A DNA stretch of 18,982 bases from assembly GCA_036272935.1 (NCBI GenBank), contig DATAXP010000063.1, forward strand, positions 1-18,982. The letters are read 5' to 3'. Source of the stretch: DATAXP01 sp036272935. GTDB taxonomy: Bacteria; Planctomycetota; Planctomycetia; Pirellulales; PNKZ01. Position 1 is the stretch's first letter. Every line of letters begins with the position of its first letter. The notes below the pieces were generated by a model. That model had not been told where the DNA came from and searched no databases. It saw only the letters and a list, made by a program, of their open reading frames with translations. The position numbers and the translations under genes are program-made. Of this stretch, positions 1 through 6,695 are shown one piece after another.

Positions 1-471
1 GTCGAGTTCGATCAGAAGGGTTGCATGTTCCTGTCGCACGTGTTCGCGGCGCAGACCAAGGACACGATCGTCATCAAGAACTCGGACCCCATCGGCCACA
101 ACACCAGCCTCACGCCGCCGGGCCAGCAGGGCATCAATCCGTTGCTCCCCTCGGGCGGCGAGGCGGAATACAAGTTTGCCAAGCCGGTAGCCATGCCGGT
201 CGATACGACGTGCAGCATTCATCCGTGGATGAAGGCGTACATCATGGCCCGCGAAGACCCGTACTTCGCGGTGACCAAGCCCGACGGTTCGTTCGAGATC
301 GCCAACCTGCCGGCCGGCGAAGAGATCGAGTTCCAGGTATGGCACGAGCGGCCGGGCAACAATTTCGACGTGCCGGGGCTCGCCACGAAGGGCCGCTTCA
401 AGAAAAAGATTCCTGCCGACGGCGTCGAGGATTTGAAGGTCATCGAGATTCCCGCCTCGTCGTTGCAATGA
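1..471 (+). CDS. Cupredoxin-like copper protein, 5' end cut by window
   Basis: The reading frame is open from base 1 and ends at TGA 469–471, so the N-terminus lies outside the window; 156 residues remain. The fold looks like a plastocyanin-type cupredoxin followed by a short carboxypeptidase-regulatory-like stretch (PDGSFEIANLPAGEEIEF). Candidate type-1 copper ligands, numbered from the first codon here, are H33 (in PIGHNTS), C71, H74 and M77 (CSIHPWM). Related planctomycete proteins are often annotated as methylamine utilisation protein or plastocyanin. Position directly before a cytochrome c and the oxidase subunits suggests a periplasmic electron carrier or copper donor for the oxidase; that is inference. 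An internal ATG at 25 is in frame but lies inside the conserved domain, so it is unlikely to be the true start. The stop overlaps an in-frame ATG of the next gene's frame as ATGA at 468–471. Confidence 0.8.
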   Translation, partial: VEFDQKGCMFLSHVFAAQTKDTIVIKNSDPIGHNTSLTPPGQQGINPLLPSGGEAEYKFAKPVAMPVDTTCSIHPWMKAYIMAREDPYFAVTKPDGSFEIANLPAGEEIEFQVWHERPGNNFDVPGLATKGRFKKKIPADGVEDLKVIEIPASSLQ

Positions 472-520
472 GCTTGAGTGAAATGAACATGTGTCGTCGA
501 CATGAGCAAGCGCCGAACCA

Positions 521-647
521 GCCCTTCTCCCTTCGGGAGAAGGTGGCCGAAGGCCGGATGAGGGTGAAGCGGCATCGACGCCGAGTACCCGCCTCACCCT
601 CACCCGGTCGCCGCGGCGGCGACCACCCTCTCCCAAAGGGAGAGGGG
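521..647. repeat. Multi-hairpin interspersed repeat (REP/BIME-like)
   Basis: Five local inverted repeats can be read here. They are a 9-bp stem 523–531/535–543 with a 3-base loop, a 4-bp stem 545–548/552–555, an 8-bp stem 560–567/594–601 (GAGGGTGA/TCACCCTC), an 8-bp stem 606–613/617–624, and a 9-bp stem 626–634/638–646 (CCCTCTCCC/GGGAGAGGG). The outer stems are near-mirror versions of each other. This resembles the dispersed CCCTCTCCC...GGGAGAGGG palindromes common in planctomycete and some proteobacterial genomes; copy number in this genome cannot be judged from one window. Confidence 0.8.
638..642 (+). promoter_or_regulatory. Shine-Dalgarno for the cytochrome c gene, inside the repeat
   Basis: GGGAG at 638–642 sits 5 bases before the TTG at 648–650, which is the last possible start before a textbook lipoprotein signal peptide. 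The site is the 3' arm of the final hairpin of the repeat, so folding of that hairpin would hide it. This is read from the sequence; its use is inferred. Confidence 0.45.
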
Positions 648-1889
648 TTGAATTGCCGCATCCGCCACTGCTCTCTGCCCGCTGCTCTCTGCCTGCTGCT
701 TGTCGCCGGCTGCGGCAAGAATACGTCGCCGCGGTTTCACCTGAACATGCAGGGGAAGAACCCTGCCGACTTCGCTCCCGGCGTGAAGGACAACGAACAG
801 CGGATCAAGGGGCGGCAAGATATTGCCACCGCGCTGTACGCGATGTTCGGCACGCCCGACGATCCGTACGTGTTCCCGGAAAGCGGGTTGGATCTGGCAA
901 AAGTTCAAATGGCCGCCGGCCCCGCGGGAGGCAATGCCGACGGCACCCAGCGCGGCCTGTATCGCAGGCACTGTGTGCATTGCCACGGCATCACCGGCGA
1001 CGGCGCCGGACCGACCGCGCAGTTTCTCATGCCGTATCCGCGCGATTACCGCCGAGGGCTGTACAAGTTCAAGAGCACCGAGCGCTCGGCCAAGCCGACC
1101 CACGCCGATCTGAAGCGCGTGCTGCTCGACGGCATTGCCGGCACGGCGATGCCGTCGTTCGCGCTGCTGCCGGATGATGAGGTGGAAGCGCTCGTCGAGT
1201 ACGTGAAGTACCTGTCGATCCGCGGCGAGGTGGAGCTGGCGATGGGCATCACGGTGTACAACGAAGAAGACGCGCTCGACATGTCGCACGACGGGCTGGC
1301 GAAGTATGTCTCCGACGTGGCCAATGGCCAGTACGGTTGGGCCGCCGCCGAGCAGCAGGTGATCCAGGTGCCCGATCATCCGCAGGTTGCCGATCGGAAT
1401 CAGTGGCTTGCCGCCGGCGAGGCATTGTTCCGCGGTCCCAAGGCCCAGTGTATGAAATGCCATGGGCCGACCGCTTTGGGCGACGGCAGCGAAGTGGCCT
1501 TGTTCGACGATTGGAACAAGGACAAGCGACAGGCTGAGCTTGAGCGCATCATCAGCGAGGAGCGGGCCAAGGGCGAAGAAGTCGGTAAGCTGCAAAATGA
1601 TTTGCATATCTCGCTGCACACGTACCTGCTTCCCGAGCAGCAGGTTCAGCCGCGCAACTTGCGGCTGGGCATTTACCGCTTCGGCCGCAGCCCGGCCGAC
1701 ATGTATCGCCGCGTGCACGCCGGAATCAACGGCACGCCGATGCCCGGCGGGTTCATCAAGGCCGGCAACCCTGCGAACCTGAAGCCGGAAGAGATTTGGC
1801 AGATTATTGATTACATCCGCACGTTGCCGTACACGGGGATGGACCCGGCACTGGGCAACGCGATTACATTGAACAAAGCAAGGAATTGA
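648..1889 (+). CDS. Lipid-anchored dihaem cytochrome c
   Basis: From a TTG start the protein has 413 residues. It begins with a short basic n-region, a hydrophobic stretch and a lipobox (LVAGC, Cys22), so it should be a lipoprotein facing the periplasm. There are two cytochrome c domains. Haem 1 binds at C109-V-H-C112-H113 (bases 972–986) with likely Met ligand M168 (GTAMPSF). Haem 2 binds at C268-M-K-C271-H272 (1449–1463) with likely Met ligand M365 (GTPMPGG). The second domain has roughly 95 residues between the haem motif and its Met, longer than a minimal class I domain. Since the downstream CoxB has no cytochrome domain, this protein is a plausible electron donor to CuA. The frame is also open upstream to ATG 468, but that would put about 60 basic, low-quality residues translated from the repeat before the signal peptide, so TTG648 is preferred. 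Confidence 0.85.
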   Translation: MNCRIRHCSLPAALCLLLVAGCGKNTSPRFHLNMQGKNPADFAPGVKDNEQRIKGRQDIATALYAMFGTPDDPYVFPESGLDLAKVQMAAGPAGGNADGTQRGLYRRHCVHCHGITGDGAGPTAQFLMPYPRDYRRGLYKFKSTERSAKPTHADLKRVLLDGIAGTAMPSFALLPDDEVEALVEYVKYLSIRGEVELAMGITVYNEEDALDMSHDGLAKYVSDVANGQYGWAAAEQQVIQVPDHPQVADRNQWLAAGEALFRGPKAQCMKCHGPTALGDGSEVALFDDWNKDKRQAELERIISEERAKGEEVGKLQNDLHISLHTYLLPEQQVQPRNLRLGIYRFGRSPADMYRRVHAGINGTPMPGGFIKAGNPANLKPEEIWQIIDYIRTLPYTGMDPALGNAITLNKARN

Positions 1890-1902
1890 GCGCACAAGTA
1901 TG

Positions 1903-1956
1903 CGTTTAGCCGGCGACGCTGGTCGCCGTGCGGCGGACAAGTCCGCCGGCTAAACG
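1903..1956. repeat. Palindromic element that can fold as a three-way junction
   Basis: The outer arms CGTTTAGCCGGCG (1903–1915) and CGCCGGCTAAACG (1944–1956) are a perfect 13-bp inverted repeat. As an alternative, the sequence folds into an 8-bp outer stem (1903–1910/1949–1956) enclosing two hairpins: 6 bp at 1912–1917/1922–1927 with a 4-base loop, and 8 bp at 1931–1938/1941–1948 with a 2-base loop. It lies between the cytochrome c stop and the coxB ribosome binding site. It could stabilise or process the mRNA or be a mobile REP-like repeat; there is no T-tract, so a simple terminator is less likely. Confidence 0.75.
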
Positions 1957-1974
1957 GCGCGCCTGGAGACGACC

Positions 1975-2724
1975 GTGGGACGATATTGGGCCTTTCTGTT
2001 CTTGCTGGTCCCGATTGCCGGGGTTGGCATCTTCGTCTGGGCCGCCGCCGGCGGGATGTGGATGCCGCGCGACATCTCCGAGCACGGCCACGAGATCGAC
2101 CACCTCTGGAACTTCATCCTGCTGTTGACCGGCGCGGTGTTCGTCGCCACCGAGGTGGCGCTGTTCTGGTTCTTGTGGCGATACGAGGCCACGAGCCATC
2201 GCGATCCGGTGAAGTTCACGCACGGCAGCCACAACCTGGAAGTGGTGTGGACCATCCTGCCGGCGGCGACGTTGCTGTTCATCGCCATCTACCAGATGAA
2301 CGCCTGGGCCGACGTGAAGATTCGCAAGCCGCCAATGGCGCCCACGGTGGAAGTGATGGCCCGGCAGTTCGAGTGGCGGCTGCGCTGGCCGGGGCCCGAC
2401 GGCCATTTCGACACGCCCGACGACATTCACTGGGTGAACGATTTGCACGTGCCGGTGGACGAGGACGTGCTGGTCGACCTGAAGAGCATGGACGTGCTGC
2501 ACGATTTCTTCCTGCCGAACCTGCGGATCAAGCAGGACGCGGTCCCCGGCATGATGATTCCCGTGTGGTTCCGCGCGACGGACGTCGGACAGTACGACCT
2601 GGTGTGCGCCGAGTTGTGCGGTTGGGGACACTATAAGATGAAGGGGCGGATCACCATCGAGCCCCGCGAACAGTACGAAGCGTGGCTGAAGAAAATTGCC
2701 AACGAACAGAACACGATGAAGTAG
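1975..2724 (+). CDS. coxB: Cytochrome c oxidase subunit II (CuA subunit)
   Basis: A 249-residue protein starting with GTG, preceded by GGAG at 1965–1968 with 6 bases of spacing. It has an N-terminal hydrophobic segment (about 5–27, signal or extra membrane helix), two membrane helices (about 45–68 and 88–107) and a C-terminal cupredoxin domain exposed to the periplasm. All CuA ligands are present: H176, C211, E213 (backbone ligand), C215, H219 and M222 (C-A-E-L-C-G-W-G-H-Y-K-M). The subunit takes electrons from cytochrome c or a cupredoxin and passes them to haem a in CoxA. The protein ends about 25 residues after the CuA site, so unlike classical caa3 enzymes it has no fused cytochrome c domain. 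The dihaem lipoprotein encoded just upstream may fill that role. Confidence 0.95.
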   Translation: MGRYWAFLFLLVPIAGVGIFVWAAAGGMWMPRDISEHGHEIDHLWNFILLLTGAVFVATEVALFWFLWRYEATSHRDPVKFTHGSHNLEVVWTILPAATLLFIAIYQMNAWADVKIRKPPMAPTVEVMARQFEWRLRWPGPDGHFDTPDDIHWVNDLHVPVDEDVLVDLKSMDVLHDFFLPNLRIKQDAVPGMMIPVWFRATDVGQYDLVCAELCGWGHYKMKGRITIEPREQYEAWLKKIANEQNTMK

Positions 2725-2774
2725 TTATGAGTAGTGAGTCGTCATTCATAACCCACCACTCATAATTCATAACT
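2723..2774. repeat. AT-rich imperfect inverted repeat between coxB and coxA
   Basis: AGTTATGA at 2723–2730 pairs with TCATAACT at 2767–2774, and ATGAGT (2727–2732) has a partner ACTCAT (2758–2763). The tract is much more AT-rich than the flanking genes and resembles the GAATGACGAA-type repeats further downstream. It overlaps the coxB stop and may act as an mRNA processing or partial termination hairpin; no U-tract is seen. Confidence 0.5.
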
Positions 2775-2789
2775 CTGCCGAGACTTCCC

Positions 2790-4610
2790 ATGAGCGTTTT
2801 TACCGAAGAAAAGCATCTGCACGAGGCTGGGGCGACGCACGATCACCAAGTCGCTGCCGAGCACCACGAGCTGAGCTTCCTTCGCAAATATGTGTTCTCG
2901 CTCGATCATAAGGTGATCGGCATCCAGTTCCTGTTCTCGACGCTGCTATGGTTCGTCGTCGGCGGATTGCTGGCCCTGGGCGTGCGCTGGCAGTTGGCCT
3001 GGCCGTGGTCGAACATGCCGATCGTCGGGCAGATGCTGTTCAGCGGCGAAGGGGGACAGATTTCCCCCGAGTTCTACACGATGCTGTTCACCATGCACGC
3101 CAGCGTGATGATCTTCTTCGTGATCATCCCGATCCTCGCCGGCGCGTTCGGCAACTTTTTGATCCCGCTGATGATCGGCGCCGACGACATGGCCTTCCCC
3201 ACGCTGAACATGCTCAGCTATTGGTTCATGTGGCCGGCGTTCGTGTGCATGATCGCGTCGTTCTTCGTCACCGGCGGAGCGTCTGCGAGTGGCTGGACCG
3301 GCTATCCGCCGCTGTCGGCGGTGCAGTCGGCCGCCCCCGGCAGCCACGCCGGGCAAACGCTCTGGCTGCAGGGGCTGATCTTCGTCGGCGTCAGCTCGAT
3401 GATGGGCAGTGTCAACTACATGACCACCATCATCCAGATGCGCGCCCCGGGCATGACGATGTTCCACCTGCCGATGACGATTTGGGCGATGTTCATCACC
3501 GCCATTTTACAGGCGTTCGCCCTGCCGGTGCTCACCGCGGCGCTGTTCATGCAACTGCTCGATCGCGTGGCCCGCACCTGTTTCTTCCTGCCCGAAGGGC
3601 TGATCGTGAACAACGCCGAGGCGGTTGCGGGCGGCGGACAAGCGCTGCTGTGGCAGCACCTGTTCTGGTTCTACTCGCATCCGGCCGTGTACATCATGAT
3701 CCTGCCGGCAATGGGCATGGTCAGCGACATCATCAGTTGCTTCGCCCGCAAGCCGCTGTTCGGCTATAAGCCGATGGTCTACTCGATCGGCGGCATTGCG
3801 GGGCTGGGGTTCATCGTGTGGGGGCACCACATGTTCATGTCGGGCATGAACCCGGCCCTGGGCATGACGTTCATGGTGTCGACGATGATGATCGCGCTAC
3901 CAAGTGCCATCAAAGTGTTCAACTGGATCGGCACCGTCTGGGGTGGGCGGATCCTCTACACCACGGCGATGCTGTTCGCGCTCAGCTTCGTGTCGATGTT
4001 CATCATCGGCGGGCTGTCGGGGATCTTCATGGCCGCCACGCCGGTCGACATTTTCATCCACGACACCTATTTCATCGTGGCCCACATCCATTACGTGTTG
4101 TTCGGCGGCACGGCGTTCGGCGTGTTCGGCGCGATCTATTTCTGGTTCCCCAAGATGTTCGGCCGGATGATGAACGAAACCGCCGGCAAGTTCCATTTCT
4201 TCCTGTCGTTCATCTTCTTCAACGGCACGTTCTTCCCGATGCACATTCTTGGCGCCGGTGGCTTCCCGCGCCGCCTGGCCGATCCGTATCACTACGAGAC
4301 GTTCGCCAACATGCTGGCGATGAACCGCTTCATCACCATCTGCGCCCTGAGCATGGGTGCCAGCCAGTTGATCTTCGCGGCGAATTTCCTCTACAGCATC
4401 TTTTGGGGACCGAAGTGCGGCCGCAACCCGTGGCACTCGAACTCGCTGGAATGGTTCGCCCCCAGCCCGCCGGGACACGGCAACTTCGACGCCCAGCCGC
4501 TGGTCTATCGAGGACCGTACGAATATGGCTCACCCGAAGTCGACACCGATTACTACCCGCAGTGGCAGCCGCCGCCGACCGACCGGCCGCTCGTGCAGCC
4601 AGGACATTAA
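2790..4610 (+). CDS. coxA: Cytochrome c oxidase subunit I, A2-type
   Basis: A 606-residue, 12-helix catalytic subunit that reduces O2 at the haem a3–CuB site and pumps protons. Ligands seen: H103 (haem a), H297 (CuB, cross-linked to Y301), H346 and H347 (CuB), H432 (haem a3) and H434 (haem a). The helix VI motif is Y295-S-H-P-A-V-Y301. The glutamate of A1 enzymes (HPEVY) is replaced by alanine and the YS pair is present, which is the mark of the A2 class. K375 in P-S-A-I-K fits the K-channel lysine, and the IGADDMAFP loop keeps the D-channel entry aspartate. The first 30 residues are a His-rich cytoplasmic extension (KHLHEAGATHDH and EHHE). The ATG has only a weak ribosome binding site. It lies between coxB and the haem A synthesis genes, as expected for a structural operon. 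Confidence 0.97.
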   Translation: MSVFTEEKHLHEAGATHDHQVAAEHHELSFLRKYVFSLDHKVIGIQFLFSTLLWFVVGGLLALGVRWQLAWPWSNMPIVGQMLFSGEGGQISPEFYTMLFTMHASVMIFFVIIPILAGAFGNFLIPLMIGADDMAFPTLNMLSYWFMWPAFVCMIASFFVTGGASASGWTGYPPLSAVQSAAPGSHAGQTLWLQGLIFVGVSSMMGSVNYMTTIIQMRAPGMTMFHLPMTIWAMFITAILQAFALPVLTAALFMQLLDRVARTCFFLPEGLIVNNAEAVAGGGQALLWQHLFWFYSHPAVYIMILPAMGMVSDIISCFARKPLFGYKPMVYSIGGIAGLGFIVWGHHMFMSGMNPALGMTFMVSTMMIALPSAIKVFNWIGTVWGGRILYTTAMLFALSFVSMFIIGGLSGIFMAATPVDIFIHDTYFIVAHIHYVLFGGTAFGVFGAIYFWFPKMFGRMMNETAGKFHFFLSFIFFNGTFFPMHILGAGGFPRRLADPYHYETFANMLAMNRFITICALSMGASQLIFAANFLYSIFWGPKCGRNPWHSNSLEWFAPSPPGHGNFDAQPLVYRGPYEYGSPEVDTDYYPQWQPPPTDRPLVQPGH

Positions 4611-4619
4611 GAAATGACC

Positions 4620-4730
4620 AATGCCGAATTCCGAATGACAAAAGAATGCCGAATGACGAAGCTCGAATGTTCGTCATTTGGACTTCGTCATTCTTTAGTC
4701 ATTCGACCTTAGACATTCGTCATTCGGTCT
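4620..4730. repeat. GAATGACGAA-type inverted repeat cluster
   Basis: This gap between coxA and ctaA is filled by variants of GAATGACGAA and its reverse complement. The clearest pairs are an 11-bp stem GAATGACGAAG (4651–4661)/CTTCGTCATTC (4683–4693) and a 9-bp stem CCGAATGAC (4631–4639)/GTCATTCGG (4719–4727). The same words recur at 16655–16773. The repeat runs up to a few bases before the ctaA ATG and leaves no clear Shine-Dalgarno there. Confidence 0.75.
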
Positions 4731-4733
4731 ACC

Positions 4734-5744
4734 ATGCCTTCGATCGCCGAAACACACGACTCTCGTCTGCCGCATCGCCTGGCCGTGGCGCTGGTCTGCG
4801 CGACGTTTCCGCTGGTGTGGGTCGGCGGCTTGGTGACGACCTACGAGGCGGGCATGGCGGTACCCGATTGGCCGACGACTTATGGCTACAACTTGTTCCT
4901 GTACCCGTGGCAAACGTGGATTGCAGGGCCGTGGGACCTGTTCATCGAGCACGGGCATCGCCTGCTGGCCGCAAGCGTGGGGCTGCTGGTGATCGTCGAA
5001 GTCGCTTGCCTCTTCGCGGCCGAGCGGCGTCGCTGGCTCCGCTGGTACGGTGTCGCGCTGCTGGCCGCCGTGATCGCGCAGGGTGTGCTCGGCGGCATGC
5101 GCGTGCGAATGGACGAGCGCCTGCTGGCCAAGATCCACGCCTGCACCGGCCCCGCGTTCTTTGCCATGTGCGTCGCGCTGGCGGCGTTCACGTCGCGCGG
5201 GTGGCTGGGCGCTTCGCCGCGGGTTTATGCCCGAGCGACCCGTTTGCACGTGCTGGCCACGTTCACGGCGGCGGTCGCCTTTCTGCAAATTGTGATGGGC
5301 GCTCGGCTGCGACATCCCGACCTGCAATTGGCTCCCAACGAATTTGCTGATGCGGTGGTATGGCATCTGCTGATTGCCGGCGTCCTGGTGCTGCACGTTG
5401 GCTTGTTATCGGCGCGAATTTGGCGGGAGTATCGCGACCAGCCACGGCTCGTTCGCCCTGCGACGGCCTTGGTGGCGCTCGTCGGCGTGCAGCTTGCGCT
5501 GGGCATCGGCACGTGGGTGGCGAATTACGGCTGGCCCGTTTGGTTCCAGGGCTACGCGTGGGCCGAGCGGCACGTGGTCGTGCACGAGAGCCTGGGCCAG
5601 GCGCTCGTGACCACGGCCCACGTGGCCAATGGTTCGTTGATCCTGGCCGTGAGCGTGCTCGTGGCGCTGCGGTCGCTGCGATGGGTGTGTGCGGCGGCGC
5701 CGGTCGCCGCCTTAACGGGTGTTTCCTTGGGAGTGGCGGCATGA
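4734..5744 (+). CDS. ctaA: Haem A synthase (COX15/CtaA family)
   Basis: A 336-residue protein with about eight membrane helices arranged as two four-helix halves. It oxidises the C8 methyl of haem O to a formyl group, making haem A for CoxA. Conserved residues: E72 and H75 in EHGHR (the E-x2-H-R haem motif), H135 in KIHACTG, H211 in VVWHLLIAG and H296 in TTAHVANG, the histidines expected to hold the haems in each half. An early MAVPDWPTTYG motif is typical of the family in planctomycetes and proteobacteria. The stop overlaps the ctaB start as ATGA (5741–5744), so the two genes are translationally coupled. No clear ribosome binding site precedes the ATG, which follows the repeat cluster directly. 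Confidence 0.93.
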   Translation: MPSIAETHDSRLPHRLAVALVCATFPLVWVGGLVTTYEAGMAVPDWPTTYGYNLFLYPWQTWIAGPWDLFIEHGHRLLAASVGLLVIVEVACLFAAERRRWLRWYGVALLAAVIAQGVLGGMRVRMDERLLAKIHACTGPAFFAMCVALAAFTSRGWLGASPRVYARATRLHVLATFTAAVAFLQIVMGARLRHPDLQLAPNEFADAVVWHLLIAGVLVLHVGLLSARIWREYRDQPRLVRPATALVALVGVQLALGIGTWVANYGWPVWFQGYAWAERHVVVHESLGQALVTTAHVANGSLILAVSVLVALRSLRWVCAAAPVAALTGVSLGVAA

Positions 5745-6679
5745 GTGCGTCGGGCCTGATCTGTGAATCCGCCGTGGCGGACACCTCAACCTTCAATGCG
5801 GTTGCCGCGAACCCACGGACGTCGGGGCTGGCGCGCGCGGCCGACTACCTGGAGCTGACCAAGCCTAAGATTGCCGTCCTCGAATTGCTCACGGTGCTCG
5901 CCGCCGGGTCGATGGCACGCTGGTCGTCGGGCGACGTGTTCGTGCTGGTGCACGCGATGCTCGGCACGGCGCTGGTCGCCGCCAGCGCGAGCGCCTGCAA
6001 CCAGTGGCTCGAACGGCATCTCGACGCCCGCATGCCGCGCACCGCCGACCGGCCCTTGCCCGCCGGGCGATTGTCGGCCGCGGAGGCGCTGTCGTTCGCC
6101 GCGATCACCGGGCTGGCCGGACTCGTGTACCTGGCCGTGGCGGTAAACTTGCTGACGGCGCTGTTGGGTCTGTTCAGTTGGTGGCTGTACGTGTGCGTTT
6201 ACACGCCGATGAAGCCGCGCACGACGCTCAACACCGTCGTGGGCGCGGTGGCCGGTGGGCTGCCGGTGCTGATGGGTTTCTCAGCCGTGCACGGCCGATT
6301 CGGCATGGCCGCCTGGGCACTGTTCCTAGTGGTGTTCCTGTGGCAGTTTCCACACTTCATGGCGATCGCCTGGCTGTACCGCGATCAGTACCGCGCGGCC
6401 GGCATGAAGATGCTGCCGGTCGTCGACTCCAGCGGCCAGTTGAGCGGCATCCAGGCGGTGTGCTCGGCAATGCTGCTGGTGCCGGTGAGCCTGCTGCCAA
6501 GCGTCACGCATTTTGCCGGGCTTGAGTATGTGGCTGTGGCGCTTGTGCTCGGGCTGGGGCAACTGGCCTTGGCCATCGCCTTTTACTACCGCCCCGGCGA
6601 GCGCACCGCCCGGCTGTTGCTGCGTGCCTCGCTGGTGTATTTGCCGGTGTTGCTGTTTTGCATGATTTTCTGCACCTGA
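5741..6679 (+). CDS. ctaB: Protoheme IX farnesyltransferase (haem O synthase)
   Basis: A 312-residue UbiA-family membrane prenyltransferase that adds farnesyl to haem b to give haem O, the substrate of CtaA. The start ATG overlaps the ctaA stop; the frame is open further upstream only as an overlap of ctaA. After a soluble N-terminus of about 35 residues comes YLELTKPKIAVLEL, the usual beginning of the family, and then the first Asp-rich site (N87 with D95 in NQWLERHLDARMPRTADRPL). The second cytoplasmic loop contains YRDQYRAAGMKMLPVV, matching the family's Y-x3-Y-x-A-G-x-x-M-L-P signature. About eight or nine membrane helices are visible. Together with ctaA it makes the operon self-sufficient for haem A. 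Confidence 0.95.
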   Translation: MSASGLICESAVADTSTFNAVAANPRTSGLARAADYLELTKPKIAVLELLTVLAAGSMARWSSGDVFVLVHAMLGTALVAASASACNQWLERHLDARMPRTADRPLPAGRLSAAEALSFAAITGLAGLVYLAVAVNLLTALLGLFSWWLYVCVYTPMKPRTTLNTVVGAVAGGLPVLMGFSAVHGRFGMAAWALFLVVFLWQFPHFMAIAWLYRDQYRAAGMKMLPVVDSSGQLSGIQAVCSAMLLVPVSLLPSVTHFAGLEYVAVALVLGLGQLALAIAFYYRPGERTARLLLRASLVYLPVLLFCMIFCT

Positions 6680-6695
6680 CTCCCGACTCCTGCTT

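Noticed and set aside
21..647. Upstream extension of the cytochrome c frame to base 21
   Set aside because: The extension overlaps the cupredoxin gene and translates the repeat into basic low-complexity sequence. The signal peptide and lipobox near 711 require a start close to 648.
600..1940. A 446-codon open frame on the minus strand
   Set aside because: It is antisense to the dihaem cytochrome c, which has two haem motifs and a lipobox. The minus-strand product shows no motif or membrane segment and is a codon-bias shadow.
3818..5350. A 510-codon plus-strand frame overlapping coxA and ctaA
   Set aside because: It crosses two well-supported membrane protein genes in another frame and has an Arg/His-rich, motif-free product.
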